Shown one piece after another: positions 52,406 through 60,437 of a DNA stretch of 64,000 nucleotides. Numbering within the stretch: position 1 is the stretch's first letter; every line of letters starts with the position of its first letter. The DNA lies in the NCBI RefSeq assembly GCF_020991125.1, contig NZ_CP087715.1:957501-1021500 (forward strand), written 5' to 3'. A model generated the notes under the pieces. It was given only the letters and a program-made list of their open reading frames with translations. It did no database searches and had not been told where the DNA came from. Origin of the DNA: Microbulbifer celer (GTDB lineage Bacteria > Pseudomonadota > Gammaproteobacteria > Pseudomonadales > Cellvibrionaceae). Made by a program: the position numbers and the translations under genes.

Positions 52406-52761
52406 CACAAAAAGAAATGACTGATTTGGTAGCGTTTATCGCAGCATGGATAGGGATAGTTTTTTCTCTCTACTGGCACAGTCGTTTCTTGGGGCAGTTA
52501 AAACTACATCATTCAGCGAAGTTTGAGGAGTTGGGGGCTCCATCAATATTCACCAAGTATCCAATTTTTGGAAAATTTCAGGTTTTTAAAGATTTATCCC
52601 CTGATGGTTCGATCACAAAATATGCTGAGTTCATGAAGAAGGCTGATTGGAATAGAATGGGTGATTCAAGTCTAAAGAAATTTGCAAAATATAGGCTTTA
52701 TGCACAGGTCGTGTCTGTTGTGTCCTTTGTTTTCCTGGTCGCCATTTGGTGGAGGCCATAA
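52402..52761 (+). CDS. Cassette 19: hypothetical membrane protein
   Basis: A 119-residue frame whose first ATG lies inside the R' box itself; a second ATG at 52417 (MTDLVAFIAAW) gives 114 residues and has a weak AAAAAGAA before it. Two hydrophobic helices flank a soluble middle (LVAFIAAWIGIVFSLYW at the start, VVSVVSFVFLVAIWW at the end). Function unrecognised. Confidence 0.6.
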   Translation: MAQKEMTDLVAFIAAWIGIVFSLYWHSRFLGQLKLHHSAKFEELGAPSIFTKYPIFGKFQVFKDLSPDGSITKYAEFMKKADWNRMGDSSLKKFAKYRLYAQVVSVVSFVFLVAIWWRP

Positions 52762-52900
52762 CAATGCCAGGCAGTAAAGCTCCGGGCCTGCGGCCCTCCG
52801 CGGGACGTCCAACGCTATGCACATATTGTGCGGGTCGCTGCGCTCCCAGTTTCGCACAATATGTGCATAGCATTGGCCGCCCCTGCTGGCGGCGTTATGG
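52756..52900 (+). repeat. attC site, cassette 19
   Basis: R'' CCATAAC, R' GTTATGG; 145 bases. Confidence 0.9.
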
Positions 52901-53285
52901 TGCCGGGCCGTAAAAATAGTTGTCTGTGCCAGCGTGTAATTTAGAGCACTGTTTTGGCACGCAGTATTTGGCTTTTTGCCATGATAAAATCATACAGTTT
53001 CGTTCCTAGTGCTTCCGTTTAAGTTCATGGGAAGCGCGGCAAATCCGCTGCAGTAACGTGGAGTGCCAGTAAGAGAATAATAGGTTGGGAAAGGTTGGAA
53101 TTTCTTTCCTCGTTTTTAAGGAGCTTCGGCGCATTCAGTGCCAGTAGGTACTTCGGAGCGCGTCAGCCATAACCAGGCGCTGCAACCGACATCTTACTTT
53201 GGGCACTTTGTTGCGCAGTCGCTACGCTCCTATTTTCGCGCAACAAAGCGCCCAAAGTAAGCTGCGGCTGAGCGCGGCGTTATGA
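52901..53285 (+). repeat. Cassette 20: ORF-less repeated cassette, copy E (attC 53167-53285)
   Basis: Fifth copy, closest to copy C. TGATAAAAT is conserved; the hairpin's left arm has one change (GGCAAATCC). attC boxes CCATAAC and GTTATGA. Confidence 0.8.
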
Positions 53286-53300
53286 GTCTTCAAGGTAGCA

Positions 53301-53705
53301 ATGAAGAAGTTTGAATTAGACCTGAAAAATGGAATGGTAATTTCGTCTGCGCTTCGAGAAGACGAGGTGTCGGCACTATCTGGTGTCCATCCAAGAGACA
53401 TTGGAAATGGTTACACTTGGTACTGGTTGCCTGCTATAGAGATTAATGATGTTAATGTAGTCTTTGGCTTCTCATTTTTTGAGGGTTTGCTTAGAGATAT
53501 AAATGTATCTCTATCAAGCCCTGAGCTATACGGTGGTAGCTGGGATTACTTCAGTGAGAAAAAGGAAAAGCTAAGAGCAAAACATACAGAAGAGTGGCTG
53601 GCCCAAATAGGGTACAACGTTGGCACATTCCCTTGGGGAAGTGTTTGGGCTGGTTACGATGGTAAAGGTGGGTTTGGTCATGCGGTCATCCGGTACAACT
53701 CATAA
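53301..53705 (+). CDS. Cassette 21: hypothetical protein
   Basis: A 134-residue soluble protein rich in aromatic residues (GNGYTWYWLPAIEI, GGSWDYFSEKKEKLRAKHTEEWLAQIGYN, FPWGSVWAGYDGKGG). The mixed strand and helix layout resembles small immunity-type proteins, but I recognise no family. Confidence 0.6.
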   Translation: MKKFELDLKNGMVISSALREDEVSALSGVHPRDIGNGYTWYWLPAIEINDVNVVFGFSFFEGLLRDINVSLSSPELYGGSWDYFSEKKEKLRAKHTEEWLAQIGYNVGTFPWGSVWAGYDGKGGFGHAVIRYNS

Positions 53706-53804
53706 CAAACGGCTGCACCGGACAAATTTCCGCTGTCACCTTTTGTGCAAAAATGCGCACAAAAGCCGCCATCAAAAATTTGCTCGGTGAGCCGGGCGTT
53801 ACGC
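53700..53804 (+). repeat. attC site, cassette 21
   Basis: R'' TCATAAC, R' GTTACGC; 105 bases. Confidence 0.88.
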
Positions 53805-53820
53805 GCCATAAGGAATATCC

Positions 53821-55629
53821 ATGAAACTGGAATCTATTACACTAAAGAACTTTCGTGGTTATAAAACGGAAAGGACTATCCCAATATCAAACTTAACCGC
53901 ATTTATTGGTAAAAATGATGCGGGGAAATCGTCAGTTTTTGAAGCGCTAGAAATATTTTTCAATAATAAATTAGTTAAATGCGAAAAAGACGACCTCAAT
54001 ATTGATGCAGATAATAACAAGATAGAAATTTCCTGTATCTTTTCCGAGCTGCCAGACGAGCTAATTATTGATGCCGCTCATCCGACAACGCTCGCAGATG
54101 AGTACTTATTGAATGGTGATGGGAAATTGGAAATTAAAAAGGTATTTGCCGCTACCGCGGCAAATCCTTCTGCCAAAGTCTACATCATTTGCAATCATCC
54201 ATCTGTGGCTAACGCAAATGATCTGCTGACACTTAAGCGACCACAATTAATTACGAGAGCCAATGAGATTGGCGTTCCTGAAGAAAATTATAATGGAACC
54301 ATTAATTCATCTATTCGGCAGGCTATAAGAGATAACTTCGACGGCCTGGAATTAACGAATACCGAGCTACTTGTAGATAAAGAGGATACGAAGAAGGTCT
54401 TTGATGCAATTGTAAATTACTTGCCTCTCTTTGCTCTTTTTCAGTCTGACCGGAAAAGCAAGGACGATGACAAAGAAGTAACCGACCCAATGCAAATTGC
54501 GGTAAAACAAGCGCTTTCGGATTTAACAGCCGAAATTGAGCATATAAAGCAAGAGGTTAGGCGTAGAGCTATAGATACTGCCGACAGAACTCTACAAAAG
54601 CTCCATGAAATGTCACCAGAATTGGCGGATCAATTAATTCCTGAGTTTAAATCCGAGCCCAAATTTGACTCACAGTTCAAACTTTCTATTAAGTCAGAAA
54701 ACAACATCTCCGTTAACAAAAGAGGTAGTGGAGTTAGAAGGCTTATTTTGCTCAATTTCTTTCGTGCTGAAGCTGAAAGAATGCGTGAAGAAAGAAATGG
54801 AAATAAAATAATATTCGCTTTTGAAGAGCCTGAAACATCGCAGCACCCTGATCATCAGGAGATGTTAATTCAAGCCTTTATAGAGCTATCGAACACTCCA
54901 AATAGCCAAATATTATTGACGACACATACCCCAGCTTTGGCCGGCTTGCTTCCTCTTGAAAGTTTAAGGTTCATTGAAAAAGATGGCCATGACAGGACTG
55001 TTGAGATGGGCACAGATCAGGTTTTTGAGAAAATTGCAGATACCTTAGGGATTCTAGCAGACCCTATTCCGAAAAATGCCACTGCTATGCTGTTAGTCGA
55101 GGGTAAAGGAGACATTACTTTCGTTAACCATACTGCTGAAAAGTTAAAAGATGGCGGTCATATCCCTGAAACTTTTGAGGATAAAAGAATTGCTATTGTA
55201 CCCATTGGAGGGTGTGGAAACATCAAACATTGGAGGACTTTACAGCTGGCCGCCCAGTTCAACATTCCATACTGCGTGCTACTTGATTCTGATCTAGGGA
55301 CAATCGAGCACCAGCAGAATGTTGATAAACAAGCCGAGTTACACCAAGACGGGATAAAAGCCTACTTAACAAATAAGCGAGAACCTGAAAACTATATTCA
55401 TCTTGATTGTCTTCAGTTGCCCGCAGGAAGCACATTCTCTTTTAATGATACCGATGATGCGAAAGATCTTATTGCAAGGGAAAAAGGCACGCGAAAATCT
55501 AACGTCCTAGAAAACTACTGGACATTAATGACCACAGAACAAATTAGAGAAGTTGAAAAGTACACTGAAAATGGCCAAGAAAAATATGAATTCACAGAAA
55601 TGTTTACTGACTTCCTCAGCTTGGTCTAA
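53821..55629 (+). CDS. Cassette 22: OLD-family ATPase with TOPRIM nuclease domain
   Basis: A 602-residue protein with an SMC/ABC-type ATPase: Walker A GKNDAGKS (30-37), signature-like KRGSGVRR (300-307), Walker B FAFEEPE (332-338) and the H-loop TTHTP (367-371). A TOPRIM domain follows, with LLVEGKGD (424-431), GGCGN (463-467), LLDSD (487-491) and an REPENY block (520-525) like the conserved OLD lysine/glutamate region. OLD proteins are DNA nucleases; relatives act against phage (P2 Old, GajA). No GajB-like helicase, reverse transcriptase or other partner is next to it, so it resembles a stand-alone class. It is the largest cassette in the window. Confidence 0.88.
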   Translation: MKLESITLKNFRGYKTERTIPISNLTAFIGKNDAGKSSVFEALEIFFNNKLVKCEKDDLNIDADNNKIEISCIFSELPDELIIDAAHPTTLADEYLLNGDGKLEIKKVFAATAANPSAKVYIICNHPSVANANDLLTLKRPQLITRANEIGVPEENYNGTINSSIRQAIRDNFDGLELTNTELLVDKEDTKKVFDAIVNYLPLFALFQSDRKSKDDDKEVTDPMQIAVKQALSDLTAEIEHIKQEVRRRAIDTADRTLQKLHEMSPELADQLIPEFKSEPKFDSQFKLSIKSENNISVNKRGSGVRRLILLNFFRAEAERMREERNGNKIIFAFEEPETSQHPDHQEMLIQAFIELSNTPNSQILLTTHTPALAGLLPLESLRFIEKDGHDRTVEMGTDQVFEKIADTLGILADPIPKNATAMLLVEGKGDITFVNHTAEKLKDGGHIPETFEDKRIAIVPIGGCGNIKHWRTLQLAAQFNIPYCVLLDSDLGTIEHQQNVDKQAELHQDGIKAYLTNKREPENYIHLDCLQLPAGSTFSFNDTDDAKDLIAREKGTRKSNVLENYWTLMTTEQIREVEKYTENGQEKYEFTEMFTDFLSLV

Positions 55630-55638
55630 CGTAGCAGC

Positions 55639-55722
55639 GCGTAACAAGGCCATGAACTTCGCGCCTTGCGGCGCCGGACAGCCTACGCTGCGCTCCGGCT
55701 GCCGGTTATGGCGACGTTACAT
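55639..55722 (+). repeat. attC site, cassette 22
   Basis: R'' GCGTAAC, the exact reverse complement of the cassette's 5' R' (GTTACGC); 3' R' GTTACAT; 84 bases. The nearer GTCTAAC at 55624 is not used by this criterion. Confidence 0.87.
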
Positions 55723-55743
55723 GCATCATAAATAGGGAGCCAC

Positions 55744-56814
55744 ATGGCAGAACTCTTTAATACGAATCAAAGCAAAACGGTTCTCGCTAAGTTCAAACAT
55801 AAGGTCGATGGCTTGGCTCCTGCGGACGATTTTGAAAAACAAAGGAATAGCCTGATTCGGTTAGTAATAAGCTCAATGGAAAATAAGCCCGAACAATGGG
55901 ATGAACTTTGTCAGATAAACATTCAATGGATTGGCGATCAATTCGTTAATCGTCTGGCTGATGAAGAAAAAGAGCTCTCCAAGGAAAGGTTGGATGATAT
56001 TTGTTCGATGTGCTTTCGCTTTCTGTTCGAGCTATACCTTTCCATGAAAAACGATTTGGCTATGGAGTTTGAAGCAGCCAGACGATTTGTTTTTAACAAC
56101 GTTGATTCATTTGAACACAACGCAAAAGAAAAAATCGAATATGCGATTCGTGATATGCCAATTAATATTTTCAAGGCTATAGCCAATAGCGACGCTATAG
56201 ATAGCTTGAAAAATTTCAATGCGGTTTCTGCTAAAGCAGAAAAGCTAAAAAATGATTGGGACTCTGACCTGTCGAAAAGAGAAGCTAGGGTTAATTCACT
56301 TAAAGAATCCTTGTCAGAATATGAAAATGCGTTCAATTTTGTTGGTTTGTATCAAGGTTTCGATGAGCTTTCGACTGAAAAGAAAGAAGAGCGAGATGGG
56401 ATATTGTTTTGGCTCCGGGTCTTATCGGTTCTGATAGTATCCCCAATAGTTGCAGAGCTGATCTTTGTTTACATGCACCTAGATAATATTGCCGCTGTTA
56501 AGGACGGGCTTTTGGTTTCAATTTTTCCAACGGTGTCCTTGGTTGCAATTTCCGTATATTACTTTCGAGTTCTTTTGTTTAATTATAAGTCGGTGAAATC
56601 ACAGCTTCTGCAGATAGATCTTAGAAAAACGCTTTGTCGATTTATTCAAAACTACTCAGATTATTCGAGCGAAATAAAGAAAAAGGATGCAAACTCTTTA
56701 GATAAGTTTGAGAATGTCGTATTTTCAGGAATAGTAAATGATGATGGGAGCCTTCCATCAACATTTGACGGCATGGATCAAATAGGAAAATTGATAAAGG
56801 CGGCAAAGTCTTGA
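55744..56814 (+). CDS. Cassette 23: coiled-coil membrane protein
   Basis: A 356-residue protein. A helical cytosolic N-terminus of about 170 residues is followed by a coiled coil (AEKLKNDWDSDLSKREARVNSLKESLSEYE, about 170-200). Two close membrane helices follow (ILFWLRVLSVLIVSPIVAELIFVY and LLVSIFPTVSLVAISVYYF), then a short C-terminal helical part. No family recognised. It sits directly after the OLD cassette; functional linkage is possible but unsupported, since each has its own attC. Confidence 0.65.
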   Translation: MAELFNTNQSKTVLAKFKHKVDGLAPADDFEKQRNSLIRLVISSMENKPEQWDELCQINIQWIGDQFVNRLADEEKELSKERLDDICSMCFRFLFELYLSMKNDLAMEFEAARRFVFNNVDSFEHNAKEKIEYAIRDMPINIFKAIANSDAIDSLKNFNAVSAKAEKLKNDWDSDLSKREARVNSLKESLSEYENAFNFVGLYQGFDELSTEKKEERDGILFWLRVLSVLIVSPIVAELIFVYMHLDNIAAVKDGLLVSIFPTVSLVAISVYYFRVLLFNYKSVKSQLLQIDLRKTLCRFIQNYSDYSSEIKKKDANSLDKFENVVFSGIVNDDGSLPSTFDGMDQIGKLIKAAKS

Positions 56815-56821
56815 AGAAAGC

Positions 56822-56893
56822 ATATAACAAACGCATGTTGTCGGACTGGTTTTCCGCTGCGCTCCAAACCAGCCGCAAATGCGGGCGTTAAGC
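56822..56893 (+). repeat. attC site, cassette 23
   Basis: R'' ATATAAC, R' GTTAAGC; 72 bases, the shortest in the array. Confidence 0.87.
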
Positions 56894-56916
56894 ATCTTGA
56901 GTATTTAGGTTTTTTC

Positions 56917-57159
56917 ATGGAAGAAATAGTTGGTGGTTTTTTTCGAGTTCTCGGTCGCTTTATCTTTGAAATTATTTTCACTACAGCGGCTGAAGTAATG
57001 TTTCAGATACCCGGCCAACTACTGTGCAAACCCTTCACAAAGCAGGGGCAGGAGCCAAGCGGGTTCTGGGTAGTTTTTGTAAGTGTTATATTCTGGATTC
57101 TAGTGGTAGCTTTGGGCTATTTTGCGTATCAGGTAGCTTCTAGCGTGCCCAATGCTTAA
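56917..57159 (+). CDS. Cassette 24: small membrane protein
   Basis: An 80-residue protein with an amphipathic N-terminus (EEIVGGFFRVLGRFIFEIIF) and one clear membrane helix (FWVVFVSVIFWILVVALGYF). Unrecognised. The stop overlaps the attC R'' box. Confidence 0.6.
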   Translation: MEEIVGGFFRVLGRFIFEIIFTTAAEVMFQIPGQLLCKPFTKQGQEPSGFWVVFVSVIFWILVVALGYFAYQVASSVPNA

Positions 57160-57273
57160 CAAACAGCGGCAGAGCGACAGCCAACGCTACGCACCTTTTG
57201 TGTTACTCGCTGGCGCTCAAACATTAACACATAATGTGCTCCGCGCTGGCTGCGCCTGCGCTGGGCGTTAGCA
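57154..57273 (+). repeat. attC site, cassette 24
   Basis: R'' GCTTAAC, R' GTTAGCA; 120 bases; arms of the cassette 3 type. Confidence 0.9.
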
Positions 57274-57286
57274 AAAAGGAGAGTCC

Positions 57287-57853
57287 ATGAAAATTAATGA
57301 TGTAAAGTACATATGTAGGGATCTACTTAAAATTGATTGGATTCCTGAGCTAGGGCCGGATGCACTGGAAGTATTATCTCGGTGTGATTCAAAGCTCGAA
57401 ATGATGTATCTGCTAGGTGCATGTGATTTCATAAGGCGCCAAAGTGAGTTTCAGCCTACTTTCACTACAAGCGTAGTAAATTTATATGGCAAGTCCTATG
57501 AGGGAATTTGGTTTTTTGAGCCGTGGTTTGGCTGGTATCTTGATGATATTTCTGATGATAGACAAGGCGGCCCTTCGGCACTTTTATTCGTACCTCAGTT
57601 TAAATCACCAGAAAAAGAGATTACACACGATTTAGCTCTTTTCTATGGCGATGATAATGGAAGCCCAACATGGAGCCTTAAACATCTTATCGAAATTGAT
57701 GGGTATGGGGTTCATAGTAGCCGAAGAGATAAAGATTCAATGCGAGATAATGGTCTTTCATACACGGTACATAGATTCTATGAAGAAACAGATGATCCAC
57801 TAGACTGGTTCAGAAAAATTGTACACACCGACGCTGGCCTATTGCCCCGCTAA
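57287..57853 (+). CDS. Cassette 25: restriction-endonuclease-fold-like protein
   Basis: 188 residues; AGGAGAG precedes the ATG. The C-terminal half reads HDLALFYGDD...HLIEIDGYGVHSSRRDKDSMRDNGLSYTVHRFYEE. An acidic residue in a strand, then EIDG, a His, then KD..R in a helix and a final strand, is the layout of DUF559/Vsr-type PD-(D/E)XK nucleases. The N-terminal half is unrecognised. Nuclease activity is inferred from the motif order only. Confidence 0.5.
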   Translation: MKINDVKYICRDLLKIDWIPELGPDALEVLSRCDSKLEMMYLLGACDFIRRQSEFQPTFTTSVVNLYGKSYEGIWFFEPWFGWYLDDISDDRQGGPSALLFVPQFKSPEKEITHDLALFYGDDNGSPTWSLKHLIEIDGYGVHSSRRDKDSMRDNGLSYTVHRFYEETDDPLDWFRKIVHTDAGLLPR

Positions 57854-57968
57854 CAATTCGCTCCAAAGGGACAGTTTACTTTATGTGCCATTTTTTGCGG
57901 GTCGCTATGCTCCCAATTTCGCAAAAAATGGTGCATAAAGTAAACTGCCCCTGAGCTCGACGTTAACT
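57848..57968 (+). repeat. attC site, cassette 25
   Basis: R'' CGCTAAC, R' GTTAACT; 121 bases. Confidence 0.87.
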
Positions 57969-57981
57969 GCAAAGGGGAATC

Positions 57982-58590
57982 ATGGATTTATCTAACATTA
58001 CGTATCAGGGACCCAAATATCAGGCAGATCAAGAAGTCGAGTCATTGATTCCTGATAATCTGCTTTCCCTATTGCAGCAGCTGAACGGTTTCATTCAATT
58101 TGGCGGCGGGCTTCACGTCCGTGGTATCTGTAAAGAGCCAGAGTGGCATAGTCTAAGAGCAGCATTGTTTGGTGAAACTGCGATCCATAAGCTTTTTCCT
58201 GCAGTGGGCCAGCCTGATATTCCTTTTGCACAAGACTGCGTGGCAGATCAGTACTTACTCAAAGATCGCGTCGTTTATAAACTGTACGCAGAAACCGGAG
58301 AGATCGAATGTCTGGAGTTAGGGCTTGCCTCCTTTCTGGACGCTGCAACGACCGATCCAGTGGATTTTTTGGGACTTGAGCCATTGCTTCAGTTGCAGAA
58401 GGAAGGCGCCTCCCTCGCGCCCGGTGAGGTTATTGGCGTCTACCCTCCGTTTTGCACAGAAGAAGCCAAGCAAGGGGTTTCATTGAAGCCAGTAGCTGTT
58501 GGAGAGGCGCTTGCGTTCTTGAGTGACTTTTCCAAGCAAATCAGCTCTGCCAAGAACGGTGAAAAGATTGGAATTCAGATTTGGGAGTAA
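57982..58590 (+). CDS. Cassette 26: SMI1/KNR4 (SUKH) family protein
   Basis: A 202-residue protein whose N-terminal pattern (IPDNLLSLLQQLNGFIQFGGGLHVRG), central GQPDIPFAQDCVADQYLLKDRVVYKL and ETGEIECL, and later FLDAATTDPVDFL resemble SUKH-fold immunity and regulatory proteins. SUKH proteins often neutralise contact-dependent or polymorphic toxins; no toxin is adjacent. Family assignment by pattern. Confidence 0.65.
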   Translation: MDLSNITYQGPKYQADQEVESLIPDNLLSLLQQLNGFIQFGGGLHVRGICKEPEWHSLRAALFGETAIHKLFPAVGQPDIPFAQDCVADQYLLKDRVVYKLYAETGEIECLELGLASFLDAATTDPVDFLGLEPLLQLQKEGASLAPGEVIGVYPPFCTEEAKQGVSLKPVAVGEALAFLSDFSKQISSAKNGEKIGIQIWE

Positions 58591-58595
58591 GCCGC

Positions 58596-58668
58596 AGTTA
58601 ACCAGGGGCTGCAGCCGACCGGTTTTCCGCTGCCGCTCCAAACCGGCGGCTGAGCCCAGGCGTTACAC
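58596..58668 (+). repeat. attC site, cassette 26
   Basis: R'' AGTTAAC, R' GTTACAC; 73 bases. Confidence 0.88.
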
Positions 58669-58684
58669 GTATTAAGGAAATAGC

Positions 58685-59071
58685 ATGATTGTAGTTTATG
58701 GAATCAAGGACCAGCTAAATCCAATAAAGGCCAAGCTGTCGGATGTCATTCACGGCTGCATGCAGTCTGTTCTAGGTATGCCGGAAGATAAGCGTGCGCA
58801 TAGATTTGTCCCCTTGGAACGAGAGGATTTCTATTACCCTGGTGGCAGAAGCGACGCCTATACAGTCATTGAAATCAATATGATGTCCGGCCGAAAGCCG
58901 GAAACGCAAAGGGCTCTTATCAAGTCACTGTTCCAAGAGCTTGAGTCGCAGCTATCCTTAGCGCCAATTGACGTTGAAATTACGATCAAAGAGCAGCAAC
59001 CGCATCAGTGGGGATTCCGCGGGATGACAGGGGATGAGGCAAATGACCTCAAATATAAAGTCAACGTGTAA
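58685..59071 (+). CDS. Cassette 27: tautomerase-superfamily protein lacking Pro2
   Basis: 128 residues with the beta-alpha-beta repeat of the tautomerase/MIF superfamily (MIVVYGIKDQLNPIKAKLSD and later SDAYTVIEINMMSGRKPETQRALIKSLF, DVEITIKEQ). The catalytic N-terminal proline that should follow the initiator Met is Ile here, so classical tautomerase chemistry is not expected. GGAA lies before the ATG. Role unknown. Confidence 0.7.
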   Translation: MIVVYGIKDQLNPIKAKLSDVIHGCMQSVLGMPEDKRAHRFVPLEREDFYYPGGRSDAYTVIEINMMSGRKPETQRALIKSLFQELESQLSLAPIDVEITIKEQQPHQWGFRGMTGDEANDLKYKVNV

Positions 59072-59143
59072 CAAAGCCATTAAACTCGCTCCCTTCGGTC
59101 GCCGGACCTCGTTTCACTCGGCCGTTTATGGCGGGCGTTATGC
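59066..59143 (+). repeat. attC site, cassette 27
   Basis: R'' GTGTAAC, R' GTTATGC; 78 bases. Confidence 0.88.
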
Positions 59144-59170
59144 CTTAGAGCAAAAATTCTGGCACCCAAA

Positions 59171-59515
59171 TTGAAAAAAATATTTATTTATAGTGGTACT
59201 TTGCTACTTGCGCTTTCAGCCTACTTCGTAACATTCTCATCATTCTATGAGTCATGGTTTCTCTATTACTACGAAGATTACCTGTCATACTTCTTCATGG
59301 TGGGTATTGGGATTGTCTTAGGGGCGCCATTCGTGATTACTTGGGTAGTAGAATCAAAAAATGAGGAAAGCTACTTTTCCAAGTACGTCAGTTCAGCCAC
59401 CAAAGTGCATGTATTCATAGTAGCTCTATCTGTCTTAACGTTCGCTTACATGATGGCCAATGGTATTTTGATCAATGGGTCCGGTGTCTACCAGGTAGTT
59501 CCAGCGAGTGAATAG
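59171..59515 (+). CDS. Cassette 28: small membrane protein
   Basis: 114 residues from a TTG without a visible Shine-Dalgarno. Three hydrophobic helices (IFIYSGTLLLALSAYFVTF, FFMVGIGIVLGAPFVITWVV, VHVFIVALSVLTFAYMMA) are separated by charged loops. No family recognised. Confidence 0.55.
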   Translation: MKKIFIYSGTLLLALSAYFVTFSSFYESWFLYYYEDYLSYFFMVGIGIVLGAPFVITWVVESKNEESYFSKYVSSATKVHVFIVALSVLTFAYMMANGILINGSGVYQVVPASE

Positions 59516-59635
59516 GCATAACAAACAGCGGCAGAGCGACAGCCAACGCTACGCACTTTTTGTGTTACTCGATGGCGCTCAAACATTAACACAAAAAGCG
59601 CTCCGCGCTGGCTGCGCCTGCGCTGGGCGTTACGT
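59516..59635 (+). repeat. attC site, cassette 28
   Basis: R'' GCATAAC, R' GTTACGT; 120 bases; arms of the cassette 3 type. Confidence 0.9.
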
Positions 59636-59650
59636 GATGGTAGCTAAACA

Positions 59651-60325
59651 TTGAAAATTGTATTTCTACCAGGAATGGATGGAACGGGATTTCTCTTCAA
59701 TGAGCTAATTCTGAATATGCCGCGAGAAGTAGACCGAGAAGTTGTTTGCCTCAATGAAGTACAGGGCGTGAGCCACCGCCAGCAAGCTGAGCAGATTGCT
59801 GAAAGAATTGGAGAAACAAGCGTTATATTGGTTGCTGAATCTTACTCTGGACGAATCGCATATGAACTATGCCGTATCCTAGAGAAAAGGATCTCAAAGG
59901 TAATTTTTATCGCTAGCTTTATTTCTTGCCCAAGCATGCTAGCAAAGCTAGCTGCAGCGCTGCCGGAAAATGCTATAAAGCCAAGCCTATTGCCAAATTG
60001 GCTGATGAAAATATTATGTTTCGGTGGCCGTGGTAATCGAGAGCTATCGGAGTCAGTTCGTAGCGCTGTTTCAATGGTTGAGCCGAAGATCTTGAAACAG
60101 CGTCTAAAAAATATTGCTGAACTTGAGGCACCAAGGCACCATCAATCAATAGAAGCTGTGTATATTCGCCCAACAAATGATCTTCTGGTCGGGCGTGAGG
60201 CGCTCCAAGTTTTGAGCAAACTCTATCTTGAGTTAAATATTGAATCCGTGGAAGGCGGGCACTTTATTGCTCAAACTGCTCCGGAATCATGTGCGAAAGT
60301 CATACTCCGTGCCGCAGCCACGTAA
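59651..60325 (+). CDS. Cassette 29: alpha/beta-hydrolase
   Basis: 224 residues from a TTG. An oxyanion-region FLPGMDGTGFLF follows the first strand, the nucleophile elbow is VAESYSGRIA, a likely acid lies in RPTNDLLV and the catalytic His in EGGHFIAQ. This order is that of small lipase/esterase-like alpha/beta-hydrolases. Substrate unknown. Confidence 0.75.
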   Translation: MKIVFLPGMDGTGFLFNELILNMPREVDREVVCLNEVQGVSHRQQAEQIAERIGETSVILVAESYSGRIAYELCRILEKRISKVIFIASFISCPSMLAKLAAALPENAIKPSLLPNWLMKILCFGGRGNRELSESVRSAVSMVEPKILKQRLKNIAELEAPRHHQSIEAVYIRPTNDLLVGREALQVLSKLYLELNIESVEGGHFIAQTAPESCAKVILRAAAT

Positions 60326-60437
60326 CAATGCGCTGCAGACCGACGTCTAACTTTGAGCACTTTATGCGCGGTCGCTGTGCTCCCATTTTCGCGCACAAAG
60401 CGCCCAAAGTTAGCCGCGGCTGAGCGCGGCGTTATGG
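60320..60437 (+). repeat. attC site, cassette 29
   Basis: R'' ACGTAAC, R' GTTATGG; 118 bases; arms similar to those of the ORF-less cassettes. Confidence 0.9.

Noticed and set aside
55624..55630. GTCTAAC as the R'' box of cassette 22
   Set aside because: It fits the RYYYAAC consensus, but GCGTAAC at 55639 is the exact complement of the cassette's own 5' R' box, the rule that holds along the array.
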